This document shows, piece after piece, positions 33,552 through 40,601 of a stretch of DNA of 57,198 bases. The DNA is taken from NCBI GenBank assembly GCA_011523515.1, contig WTGO01000103.1, positions 1 to 57,198 on the forward strand. Direction: 5' to 3'. The stretch comes from Chloroflexota bacterium (GTDB lineage Bacteria; Chloroflexota; Anaerolineae; Aggregatilineales; Phototrophicaceae). Under the pieces are notes generated by a model. The model worked only from the letters and a program-made list of their open reading frames with translations. It did not search any database and was not told the origin of the DNA. A program made the position numbers and the translations under genes. Position 1 is the stretch's first letter. Each line of letters begins with the position of its first letter.

Positions 33552-34123
33552 ATCACCTCAAGCTGGAGAACGAGGCGCTGATTATGCGTCCGCTGGAAGC
33601 GCGCGATTGCAGCGCCATTCTTGACCTTGTGGTCGCGCCAGAGATTGCCGCCAATACCTTTGTGCCGCAGCCCTATCCGCCGGAAGCGGCCGACGAGTTC
33701 GTGCGGCTGGGGCGAGAACGCTGGCGAGACGACGAAGCTTATGTATTCGGCATCGTTGAGAAGTCGTCCCAATGTTTCGCCGGCTGCATGGGCCTTCATC
33801 CAGCGGCGGAGCACAACCGCGCCGAGGTCGGTTACTGGATCGGTAAGCCATTTTGGGGGCGCGGCCTGGCGACCTCCGCCTTGCGCTTGCTGCTGCAATT
33901 TGGCTTTGAAACGCTCGAGCTCAACCGCGTCGAAGCCGGCCATTTTGAACACAATCCGTCGTCGGGCCGCGTCATGGAAAAGGCGGGCATGCGTTTTGAA
34001 GGCCGGCGGCGTCAGTACGTCATGCACCACGAACAACCCAAGGATTTACTTTGGTACGCCATATTGCGCGTAGATTACCTGGCGCGATCAACCGCGAAAA
34101 GAAAAGAGACCGCAGAGGATTAG
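33548..34123 (+). CDS. RimJ/RimL-type GNAT N-acetyltransferase
   Basis: 191 residues from the TTG at 33548, which overlaps the HtrA stop codon and has AGGAG 8 bases upstream. The acetyl-CoA loop is in FWGRGLATSALRLLLQFGF (about 103-121). RVEAGHFEHNPSSGRVMEKAGM (in two parts) is the usual RimJ/L C-terminal block. It acetylates an alpha-amino group of a protein or a small amine. Coupling to a lipoprotein protease is unusual but gives no clear clue to the substrate. Its last codons form one arm of the minus-strand terminator at 34098-34132. Confidence 0.85.
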   Translation: MNHLKLENEALIMRPLEARDCSAILDLVVAPEIAANTFVPQPYPPEAADEFVRLGRERWRDDEAYVFGIVEKSSQCFAGCMGLHPAAEHNRAEVGYWIGKPFWGRGLATSALRLLLQFGFETLELNRVEAGHFEHNPSSGRVMEKAGMRFEGRRRQYVMHHEQPKDLLWYAILRVDYLARSTAKRKETAED

Positions 34124-34132
34124 TCTGCGGTC
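34098..34132 (-). terminator. Intrinsic terminator of a minus-strand small transcript
   Basis: Read on the minus strand, GACCGCAGA (34132-34124), a 7-base loop and TCTGCGGTC (34116-34108) form a perfect 9-pair stem. It is followed by TCTTTTCTTTTC, a clear U-tract. In the plus direction the hairpin is not followed by a U-tract, so it points to minus-strand transcription. Confidence 0.7.
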
Positions 34133-34284
34133 CCTCGACTGTCAAATTCACAGTCTTGCGGTTTTCGGGTTCACCCTCTAACGAGATCCACGTCAGTGGA
34201 GTGAACTAGAGGTGTGAATCGGTTAGAGGGTAGCCCCCTTAGAACCTATCATGATTTAATCACCTCCTTTACTCGGCCGACGAT
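34100..34284 (-). ncRNA. Candidate structured small RNA / leader-peptide RNA
   Basis: A minus-strand unit of about 185 nucleotides framed by a promoter (34319-34291) and a terminator (34132-34098). It carries a very strong Shine-Dalgarno (AAAGGAGGTGATT, 34270-34258), a 9-codon ORF and two competing stems. ACCCTCTAAC (34231-34222) can pair with GTTAGAGGGT (34182-34173). Alternatively TTCACACCTCTA (34218-34207) pairs with TAGAGGGTGAA (34180-34170) with one bulge. CACCTC (34215-34210) can also cover GAGGTG of the Shine-Dalgarno. Small hairpins TCCAC/GTGGA and GACTGT/ACAGTC lie within and after. No gene follows on this strand. I do not recognise an Rfam family. Confidence 0.45.
34223..34252 (-). 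CDS. Nine-residue leader-type ORF
   Basis: The ATG at 34252 follows AAAGGAGGTGATTAAATC, a near-complete complement of the 16S 3' end. The ORF encodes MIGSKGATL and ends in TAA at 34225-34223. The stop codon lies inside the 5' arm of the larger stem, so a ribosome terminating here would block that stem and favour the alternative one. This is the geometry of a leader peptide. Translation is inferred only from the ribosome-binding site. Confidence 0.35.
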   Translation of the reverse strand: MIGSKGATL

Positions 34285-34290
34285 AGGCAC

Positions 34291-34319
34291 AGCATAACAT
34301 CGGCGGCCGGATTTTGCAA
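34291..34319 (-). promoter_or_regulatory. Promoter of the minus-strand small transcript
   Basis: On the minus strand TTGCAA (34319-34314) lies 17 bases from TATGCT (34296-34291), and the latter is preceded by TG at the extended -10 position. The predicted start near 34284 is 14 bases ahead of the Shine-Dalgarno. Confidence 0.5.
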
Positions 34320-34404
34320 ACTGCGTTACGCCCCGCTCAATAGCGTCGTACACGGCAACTGTCGCCTGGCGCGCCGGCGCCGAACGGCTAATAGGGCCGG
34401 CATA

Positions 34405-34413
34405 TGCTATAAT
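34405..34413 (+). promoter_or_regulatory. Extended -10 promoter of the exonuclease gene
   Basis: TGCTATAAT gives a consensus TATAAT at 34408-34413 with TG one base upstream. The same 'TATGCTATAAT' string occurs before asnS at 47456-47466, and a close form precedes the TIR gene. No clear -35 is present. Confidence 0.55.
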
Positions 34414-34445
34414 CGGCAGCCGTAAACGGGCGGGAAACTCTTGCA

Positions 34446-35024
34446 TTGACCAGGCATTTCCACCCGGCGCACCGCCGGCAAGCCATACAGTGGGCGCAGA
34501 ATCTGACGCGGCGTCAATACTTCGTGCTGGATACCGAAACCACTGGCTTGAGCGCGACCGACGAGGTCGTACAGATCGGCATTGTCGACAGCGCCGGCGC
34601 AACCGTTTTCAACCAGCTTATCAAGCCCACGATACCCATACCGGCGGGCGCCTCGGCCATACACGGTGTGTACGACTGCGATGTGGCGGATGCGCCCGGC
34701 TTCAATCAAATCTATATCAGACTGTCGACGCTGCTGGCCGGCCAGGTGGTCGTGGCCTACAACATGGACTTCGACTGGCGCATGCTGCAGCAGACGGCCG
34801 CGCGCTATCGCCTGCCCGACTTGCGCCTGGCCAAGCTCGACTGCGCCATGAAGCAATACGCCCGCTTCAAGGGTTTGCGGCAGAATAACGGTCGCAACTA
34901 CATCTGGCACAAACTCGGCAGTGCCGCGCGACAGGAAGGCCTGAACCTGACGAAAGCCCATGACGCGCTCGATGACGCGCGCACGACTCTCGCGCTGATT
35001 CGCAGAATGGCGGAGAGCGGCTAG
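34446..35024 (+). CDS. DnaQ-like 3'-5' exonuclease (DEDDh)
   Basis: 192 residues of the ribonuclease-H-like exonuclease family (PF00929). Catalytic residues are visible: D and E of VLDTETTGL (ExoI), D of VVAYNMDFDWRML (ExoII), and H and D of KAHDALDDARTT (ExoIII). The start is most likely the TTG at 34446, as no in-frame ATG precedes ExoI and a promoter lies just upstream. Such stand-alone proteins proofread or trim DNA or RNA ends. It is shorter than Pol III epsilon partners and has no BRCT or helicase domain, so its role could be repair or RNA turnover. Confidence 0.85.
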   Translation: MTRHFHPAHRRQAIQWAQNLTRRQYFVLDTETTGLSATDEVVQIGIVDSAGATVFNQLIKPTIPIPAGASAIHGVYDCDVADAPGFNQIYIRLSTLLAGQVVVAYNMDFDWRMLQQTAARYRLPDLRLAKLDCAMKQYARFKGLRQNNGRNYIWHKLGSAARQEGLNLTKAHDALDDARTTLALIRRMAESG

Positions 35025-35070
35025 CGGGATTTCCGCCCCAACGCGCCCTCCCTTCCCCGCCGCTTCAACC

Positions 35071-35108
35071 AAATAAGTGAGCCATTAACACCGCAAATAA
35101 GTGGCTCA
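35071..35108. repeat. Short direct and inverted repeat between exonuclease and beta-helix genes
   Basis: AAATAAGTG occurs twice (35071 and 35095), and TGAGCCA (35078-35084) is the exact inverse of TGGCTCA (35102-35108). It could be an operator or hairpin. No U-tract follows. The rest of this 264-base gap has no other structure I can support. Confidence 0.3.
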
Positions 35109-35288
35109 AACGTTTGTGCGTTAGACAGAATCGTACTTTAATGAATTTGGTTAAAGGCGACTAACCGCAAGCGCTACCCGCTATTCTGTTGCTTGTCGTC
35201 GCCAAAAGTGAACGCTGAATCCTTTATCAAGCGCGAATTCATCAGAAACCGCGTTTGCATCTGCCGGACTTGAGGATAGGAACGAGCC

Positions 35289-37253
35289 GTGAATACTCCA
35301 AGACGTATCGCCATCAAGAGCATCGGTCTAGCTTTGACTCTTTTGCTGGTTTCGGTCGGGCAGGCCTGGGCCGGCGACATCTATGTTGACGAAGATTGCA
35401 GCCTGCAGAACGCCATGCTCGCCGCCAACGAAGAAGCAATGGTCGCGCCGCTGGACAATTGCGAAGCCGGCATCGCCGCTGACGGCGTTTCCCAGGTCGA
35501 TGAATACGGCGAAGAGCTGCCGCCGGGTTCGGACAAGATCACGATTCGAATCGACGGCACAGATGAGGGCGTCATCACGCTGGATGCGGCGCTTTCCGTC
35601 ACGACGCATATAGTGATTGACGGCGGCGGCTATGTCATTGAAGGCGCCGGCAACCAAATCTTCAATGTAACGTCGGCGTCGTTGACGGTTTCAAATCTCA
35701 CGATGAACGGCGGCTGGTCGGAAGACAACGGCGGAGCGATCACCGTGAGCGATGCCTCGGTCAAGCTGGTCAACAGCGTCGTCAGCGGCAGCGGCGCGCG
35801 AGAATTGGGCGGCGGCATTTACGCCGTTGACAGTGATCTCTCGCTGGTCGAGAGCGTCGTCACCGGCAACGCCACCGGCATATTGACCAAGCCGGAAGCA
35901 ATCGAGGAACGCGAGACTGAAGACATCAACACCGAAGAAGCGCAAACGGTCGAAAGCGAAGTCATTGAAGCATCGGCGCAGAACGAAAACGCCGACGAGC
36001 CGATTAGCTGGGACACTTCAGGCGGCGGCATCTTCTTCAACGGCGCGGACAACAGCCTGATAATCGATCGCAGCGGCCTGGATACCAACGTATCACAGCT
36101 CCACGGTGGTGGGCTGTATTTCGGCGCAGGCAGCGCGACCATCACCAATTCGACCTTCAGCAGCAACACGGCCGGCGGCCAGGGCGGCGCGCTCTACAAT
36201 GCGGGCGACAGCAAACTGACGCACGCTACGGTCGTCTTCAACTCCGCCGCGCAATCCGGCGGCATCATCGATTTGGCGTCCCTGCAGCTCTACAACAGTA
36301 TCCTGGCTGATAACGCGGGCGGCGACTGCGCCGGTACGCTGAACGCGCTAATCGGCAGTTTGATTCGCGATCTCTCTTGCGGCCACGACGGTCTGAGCGA
36401 TGATCCCATGCTGCTGCTATTGGAAGGCTCGCCCGCTTATTATGTCCCGCCGAGCGGCAGCCCGGTGATTGACGCCGCCTCAGCCGATCACTGCCTAGCC
36501 AATGACCAGCGCGGTATCAGCCGCGACGCCGCTACCTGCGACATGGGCGCTGCCGAATTCGAGCAAGGCGCTTTCAGCTTCCAGATCCAAAGCGCCTTGG
36601 CTGTGCTGACGCCCGGTTCCGGCGCCGGTGGCGATGGCAGCCGCGACGATGAGCCGAACAAAGAGGTCGAGATCGCGCCCACCGCGATTCCGTCGAATTG
36701 TACGGCATTGCCCGGCCACTTCCGGGTGACCGGCTACGGCAATGGCAGCAACGTAAACTGCAGCCACCTGGACTACAGCGGCTTGCACAACCAGACCCTG
36801 GTGAACGGCGGGGCCTTGCAAGCTGTGGATGTCTTCGGCTGGATTTCAACGCCGATCACCGTTTGCTTCCAGCGCGATTCCGGCGGGATTGTCTTGCTGG
36901 ACGCCGCGAACTCGCCGCGAAATATCGTGCCGCTGCGCACCTGGAGCGAAGAGGACTGGCAGTGCGCAAACGTTGATCGGGTCGGAACCGTGGTGCTGAT
37001 GCCCGTGAGCTTCTTCACATCCGGCGCGATCACGGAGCCGACTTGGCTCCTGTCCGAGTGCACCGTAACCACCACTGAAATCCTGAATCTGCGCGCGCAG
37101 CCAAACGCCGACAGCGCAGTCCTCGCCAACGTGCTCAACGATGTCTCCTTGCCCGCTGACCAACGCGCGACTCACTTCTATCGCGTGACTTACTACGGCA
37201 TCGTCGGCTGGCTCAGCCAGGGATATCTCTCATTTGCGGGCAACTGCATCTAG
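35289..37253 (+). CDS. Secreted CSLREA/beta-helix surface protein with SH3-like tail
   Basis: 654 residues from a GTG. A signal peptide (about 1-28) ends AWA, followed by GDIYVDEDCSLQNAMLAANE, the CSLREA-like head. A right-handed parallel beta-helix region follows (about 100-390), with IDGGGYVIEGAG, VSNLTMNGGWSEDNGGAI and repeated GGGIYF turns. It contains an acidic insertion (about 199-238, EAIEERETEDINTEEAQ). A choice-of-anchor-Q-like block is seen (GSPVIDAASADHC to CDMGAAEF). The C-terminus (about 590-654) is an SH3-like fold (TEILNLRAQPNADSAVLANV) with paired cysteines. It is an exported, probably cell-surface protein. Binding target unknown. Confidence 0.8.
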   Translation: MNTPRRIAIKSIGLALTLLLVSVGQAWAGDIYVDEDCSLQNAMLAANEEAMVAPLDNCEAGIAADGVSQVDEYGEELPPGSDKITIRIDGTDEGVITLDAALSVTTHIVIDGGGYVIEGAGNQIFNVTSASLTVSNLTMNGGWSEDNGGAITVSDASVKLVNSVVSGSGARELGGGIYAVDSDLSLVESVVTGNATGILTKPEAIEERETEDINTEEAQTVESEVIEASAQNENADEPISWDTSGGGIFFNGADNSLIIDRSGLDTNVSQLHGGGLYFGAGSATITNSTFSSNTAGGQGGALYNAGDSKLTHATVVFNSAAQSGGIIDLASLQLYNSILADNAGGDCAGTLNALIGSLIRDLSCGHDGLSDDPMLLLLEGSPAYYVPPSGSPVIDAASADHCLANDQRGISRDAATCDMGAAEFEQGAFSFQIQSALAVLTPGSGAGGDGSRDDEPNKEVEIAPTAIPSNCTALPGHFRVTGYGNGSNVNCSHLDYSGLHNQTLVNGGALQAVDVFGWISTPITVCFQRDSGGIVLLDAANSPRNIVPLRTWSEEDWQCANVDRVGTVVLMPVSFFTSGAITEPTWLLSECTVTTTEILNLRAQPNADSAVLANVLNDVSLPADQRATHFYRVTYYGIVGWLSQGYLSFAGNCI

Positions 37254-37272
37254 CGCCAACGCTAATTTGCGG

Positions 37273-37313
37273 AAGCGCCCTTCCCAAAGACTTGGGCGGG
37301 GCGCTTTCTCTTG
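37273..37313 (+). terminator. Intrinsic terminator after the beta-helix gene
   Basis: AAGCGCCC (37273-37280) pairs with GGGCGCTT (37299-37306), and CCCAA (37283-37287) pairs with TTGGG (37292-37296), with a small internal loop. Then TTCTCTT follows. It begins about 20 bases past the stop codon. Confidence 0.8.
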
Positions 37314-37384
37314 TATGGCCCGTTGCGCTGAGCGCTGTCGACATATAAACCCGCTGCCAATCACCGGGAAACAGGGGCTACGCT

Positions 37385-38143
37385 ATGCGTTTTGATGACA
37401 AGGTCGTCCTGGTCACGGGCGGATCGCGCGGGATAGGCCGCGAGATCGCCCGCGCATTCGCCGCGCGCGGCGCCATAGTCGCCCTGCACTACCACCGCAA
37501 TCTGGATGCCGCCCAAGCCACAGAGACGCTGCTGGCTGGCGCCGGGCATATGCTCGTACAAGCGGACATCGGCGATCCGGCCGCGATCAAACGTATGGTG
37601 GATGCGGTCGTGGGGCGCTTGGGTCGGCTTGACATTCTAATCAACAACGCCGGCATCTACGAAGAGCGGCCGCTCACGGAGTCCAGCTACGACGAATGGG
37701 TTGACTACTTCCCGCGGATCGCGCGCGTAAACCTTTACGGCGCGGCCAACGCCATCTATTGCGCCGCGCAGGCGATGATGCGACAAGGCGGCGGACGCAT
37801 CGTGAACATATCGTCGCGCGGCGCTTTTCGCGGCGAGCCCAAGGCCCCGGCCTACGGCGCTAGCAAGGCAGGGCTGAACAGCCTGGGGCAGTCCCTGGCG
37901 CAGCTGTTGGCGCCGCATAATATCTTCATCGGCGCCGTAGCGCCCGGCTTCGTCGAGACCGATATGGCCGCCGATCTCCTGGCGCAGCCGGCGGGCGACG
38001 ACATCCGCCGGCAGTCGCCGCTAAACCGCGTGGCCAAGCCCGAAGAAGTGGCGCATGTCGCGCTATTCCTGGCCTCGGAGGGCGCGGAATTCACCACCGG
38101 CGCCATCGTCGATGTCAACGGCGCCTCATATCTGCGCAGCTGA
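37385..38143 (+). CDS. SDR-family oxidoreductase, FabG-like
   Basis: 252 residues. The cofactor loop is TGGSRGIGREIA (about 12-23). NNAGIYEERPL follows, then catalytic Ser in VNISSRGAF, and Tyr-x-x-x-Lys in YGASKAGLNSL. The tail is FTTGAIVDVNGASYLRS. The residue after beta2 (HYHRN) suggests NADPH use. A GNAT gene starts 4 bases after its stop, so they form a two-gene unit. It might be a 3-ketoacyl-ACP reductase-like enzyme, but no fatty-acid genes are adjacent and the substrate is unknown. Confidence 0.87.
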   Translation: MRFDDKVVLVTGGSRGIGREIARAFAARGAIVALHYHRNLDAAQATETLLAGAGHMLVQADIGDPAAIKRMVDAVVGRLGRLDILINNAGIYEERPLTESSYDEWVDYFPRIARVNLYGAANAIYCAAQAMMRQGGGRIVNISSRGAFRGEPKAPAYGASKAGLNSLGQSLAQLLAPHNIFIGAVAPGFVETDMAADLLAQPAGDDIRRQSPLNRVAKPEEVAHVALFLASEGAEFTTGAIVDVNGASYLRS

Positions 38144-38147
38144 CCGT

Positions 38148-38708
38148 ATGAAACTCGAAGCGCTAGCAACGGCGCGCTTGCGCATCCGGCAATTTACGCC
38201 TGACGACATAGACGACTGTCGCCGCTTTCGCCGCGAGGTATTCGGCGTCGATGAAGCGCGCGCGCCGGCGCTGAATTGGCTGACCTGGACCGTCGACAAC
38301 TACCGCGAACTCGCCGACTTGGGCCAGCCGCCCTACGCTGACTACGCCGTCGAGCTGCGCGGCGATCGCAGCTTCGTCGGCTCGGTAGGTATCGTGCCGA
38401 CCGTAATTCCCTGGGGCGCGCTCAAGGGTGAGCGGTCCGACGCGCTGCTCAGCCCCGAGATCGGCATGTTCTGGGGCATCATGCCCGAGTATCGACGCCG
38501 CGGCTACGCCGGGGAAGCCGCCTGCGCGCTGCTCGACTACCTGTTCACCGATCTGAAAGCGCGTCAAGTCGTGGCGACCACCGAGCGCGACAACATCGCC
38601 TCGCAGCGCACCATGGCAAAGCTGGGCATGAAGCTGCTCCACAACCCGACAGACGAACCACACTGGTGCCAGGTCGTCGGTCTCATCGTCAACCCGCGCG
38701 CCAGCTGA
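38148..38708 (+). CDS. GNAT-family N-acetyltransferase
   Basis: 186 residues from the ATG at 38148, 4 bases after the SDR stop. An upstream in-frame extension overlapping the SDR is rejected. The acetyl-CoA loop is in PEYRRRGYAGEAACALLDYLF (about 106-126, in two parts here). TERDNIASQRTMAKLGMKLL is the typical C-terminal block. It is RimJ/RimL-like and distinct from the GNAT at 33548. The acceptor is unknown. Confidence 0.85.
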   Translation: MKLEALATARLRIRQFTPDDIDDCRRFRREVFGVDEARAPALNWLTWTVDNYRELADLGQPPYADYAVELRGDRSFVGSVGIVPTVIPWGALKGERSDALLSPEIGMFWGIMPEYRRRGYAGEAACALLDYLFTDLKARQVVATTERDNIASQRTMAKLGMKLLHNPTDEPHWCQVVGLIVNPRAS

Positions 38709-38753
38709 TCCGGCATTCCTCAGTTCGCGGGTGAATCTAGCCAAAGGATACGA

Positions 38754-38759
38754 TATAAT
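38754..38759 (+). promoter_or_regulatory. -10 box of the 5'-nucleotidase gene
   Basis: A perfect TATAAT lies 90 bases before the ATG at 38850, in the non-coding gap after the GNAT gene. No convincing -35 is visible. Confidence 0.45.
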
Positions 38760-38849
38760 TTGCGACAACATTGGGCGCGGCGCGCTTCTTGGCCGAAATC
38801 AGCCCGCCCTCAGCCCACAATTTTGGAAGTCCAAACCAGGGAGAATCTC

Positions 38850-40439
38850 ATGTACCGCAAGCTACCGTTTATTCTTGTGCTGCTCACATTGCTAATCGGC
38901 GTCGCGGCAGCGCAAGACAGCTATGAATTGACGATCATGCACACCAACGATGTGCACGGTCACCACGAGCCGCAGCGCAACGGCGATGGCGGCGCCGCCC
39001 GTCTCGCGGCTGTCGTCAGCCAGATCCGCGCCGAAGGCGGCAACAGCCTGCTGCTGGATGCCGGCGACCGCTTCACCGGCACACTCTTCCATGTCCAGCA
39101 TCGCGGGAAAGACAGCGTGCAGATCATGAATGCCATCGGCTACGATGCTTTCGTGCTGGGCAATCATGAGTTTAATGAAGGCAGCGAAACGCTGGCGGAA
39201 TTCGTCCAGGCGCTGGACATGCCGACGGTGAGCGCCAATATTGACTTCAGCGCAGACCCCTATCTGGCGGGTTTGGTCCCGCCGTCGGTCGTCTTGGATG
39301 CGGGTGGCGAGTCGATTGGCATCATCGGCCTGACCACGCCGGAAACCGTGATCTTGAACCTGCCCAGCAAAGATCTCGTCTTCCACGACAACCTGGCTGA
39401 AATCACTCAAGCGCAGGTCGACAGCTTGAGCGCCCAAGGCGTCAACAAGATCATCGTGCTTTCGCATCTCGGCTATGGGCCGGATCTTGAGGTCGCGCAG
39501 GCTGTCAGCGGCGTTGATGTGGTGGTCGGCGGGCACACCAACACCTTCCTCAGCAATCAGTATGCCGGCGCGCTGGGCGAATATCCCACCGTGCTGGAAA
39601 GCGCCAGCGGCGAGCCAGTGCTGGTCGTCCAGGCGAACACGAAAACAATCCATCTGGGCCGGCTCGATCTCGAGTTTGACGCCGATGGCCTGCTGACCGA
39701 CTGGGACGGCGACGCCATTCTGCTCAGCCGCTACATTACACCCGACCCCGACCTTAGCGAATTGATCGCGGTCTTGGCGGAGCCAATCGCCGAGCTGACC
39801 TCGCAGCCGGTGGGCGAAACCAGCGTCGAGTTGACCGGCACCAGCCCGCGTCTCTGCCGTATTGAAGAATGCCTGCTGGGCAATGTCATCACCAACGCCA
39901 TGTTGGAAAACACCGGCGCCGATATCGTGATCCAAAACGGTGGCGGCATCCGCGCTGACATCGACGTCGGCGAAGTGACCTTGGGCGAGGTGCTGAATGT
40001 GCTGCCTTTTGGCAACCTGATAAGCACGCTCGATTTGACGGGCGCAGATGTGTTGGCGGCGCTGGAAAATGGCGTCAGCCAAGTGGCTGTCGATGACGAC
40101 GGCAACCCGCTGGTCGATGGCGCGGCGGGTCGCTTCCCACAGGTGGCGGGCATGCGCTATACCTTTGACGCCACGCAAGAAGCCGGCAGCCGCATCGTCA
40201 GCGTCGAAGTGATGAGCGATGGCGAATTCAGCGCGCTGGATCCAGAGGCTGTGTACCGCGTCGCCACCAACGACTACATGCGCGGCGGCGGCGATGGCTA
40301 TGCGATCCTGGTGACGAATGCCATGAATCCTTATGATCAGGGCAGCCCGCTGGATCAAGTGGTGGCCGATTACATCGCCGCCAACAGCCCGCTCAGCGTA
40401 GCGCTTGACGGGCGCATCACCCATCAAGCCGCCGAATAA
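38850..40439 (+). CDS. Secreted 5'-nucleotidase/UshA-family metallophosphatase
   Basis: 529 residues from the ATG at 38850, with GGGAG at good spacing. A signal peptide (MYRKLPFILVLLTLLIGVAAA) follows. The metallophosphoesterase domain holds the dinuclear metal motifs MHTNDVHGH, DAGDRF, LGNHEFNEG, VLSHLGYGPD and VGGHTNTF. The C-terminal 5'-nucleotidase domain (about 310-525) has IQNGGGIRADID and MRGGGDGYA for nucleoside binding. It hydrolyses extracellular nucleotides to nucleosides and phosphate in the family. No LPXTG or other anchor is seen, so it may be soluble outside the membrane. A terminator follows. Confidence 0.92.
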   Translation: MYRKLPFILVLLTLLIGVAAAQDSYELTIMHTNDVHGHHEPQRNGDGGAARLAAVVSQIRAEGGNSLLLDAGDRFTGTLFHVQHRGKDSVQIMNAIGYDAFVLGNHEFNEGSETLAEFVQALDMPTVSANIDFSADPYLAGLVPPSVVLDAGGESIGIIGLTTPETVILNLPSKDLVFHDNLAEITQAQVDSLSAQGVNKIIVLSHLGYGPDLEVAQAVSGVDVVVGGHTNTFLSNQYAGALGEYPTVLESASGEPVLVVQANTKTIHLGRLDLEFDADGLLTDWDGDAILLSRYITPDPDLSELIAVLAEPIAELTSQPVGETSVELTGTSPRLCRIEECLLGNVITNAMLENTGADIVIQNGGGIRADIDVGEVTLGEVLNVLPFGNLISTLDLTGADVLAALENGVSQVAVDDDGNPLVDGAAGRFPQVAGMRYTFDATQEAGSRIVSVEVMSDGEFSALDPEAVYRVATNDYMRGGGDGYAILVTNAMNPYDQGSPLDQVVADYIAANSPLSVALDGRITHQAAE

Positions 40440-40480
40440 TCCGCCGGGACGCCTCAGGCGATCCCCGCAAAGCAAAAAGA

Positions 40481-40512
40481 AACCGCTGGCCCGCGCCGGC
40501 GGTTTTCTGTTT
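40481..40512 (+). terminator. Intrinsic terminator after the 5'-nucleotidase gene
   Basis: AACCGCTGG (40481-40489) pairs with CCGGCGGTT (40496-40504), 9 pairs including one G-T, over a 6-base loop. TTCTGTTT follows. Confidence 0.8.
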
Positions 40513-40553
40513 GCCCGCTGACCACCGATCACGCCGTGCCGCTAAAGCTTCTA

Positions 40554-40562
40554 TGCTATATT
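40554..40562 (+). promoter_or_regulatory. Extended -10 promoter of the TIR-WD40 gene
   Basis: TGCTATATT places TATATT at 40557-40562 with TG at the extended position. The start would fall near 40569, giving a 33-base leader with no clear Shine-Dalgarno before the GTG at 40602. Confidence 0.5.
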
Positions 40563-40601
40563 CACTGTAGCAACGAGTAATAGCAGCAACCTGGCCTTGG
40601 C

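Noticed and set aside
34222..34270. Plus-strand resemblance to the 3' end of 16S rRNA (GGTAGCC, GAACCT, ATCACCTCCTTT in order)
   Set aside because: The helix-45 stem and GGAA loop cannot form, and upstream 16S sequence is absent. The ATCACCTCCTTT block is better explained as a strong Shine-Dalgarno read on the minus strand.
38892..40532. Long antisense open frame over the 5'-nucleotidase gene (also at 1103-2305, 40551-41798 and 52166-53224)
   Set aside because: They are byproducts of high-GC codon use opposite secure genes, with His/Gln/Ala-rich low-complexity translations and no domain.
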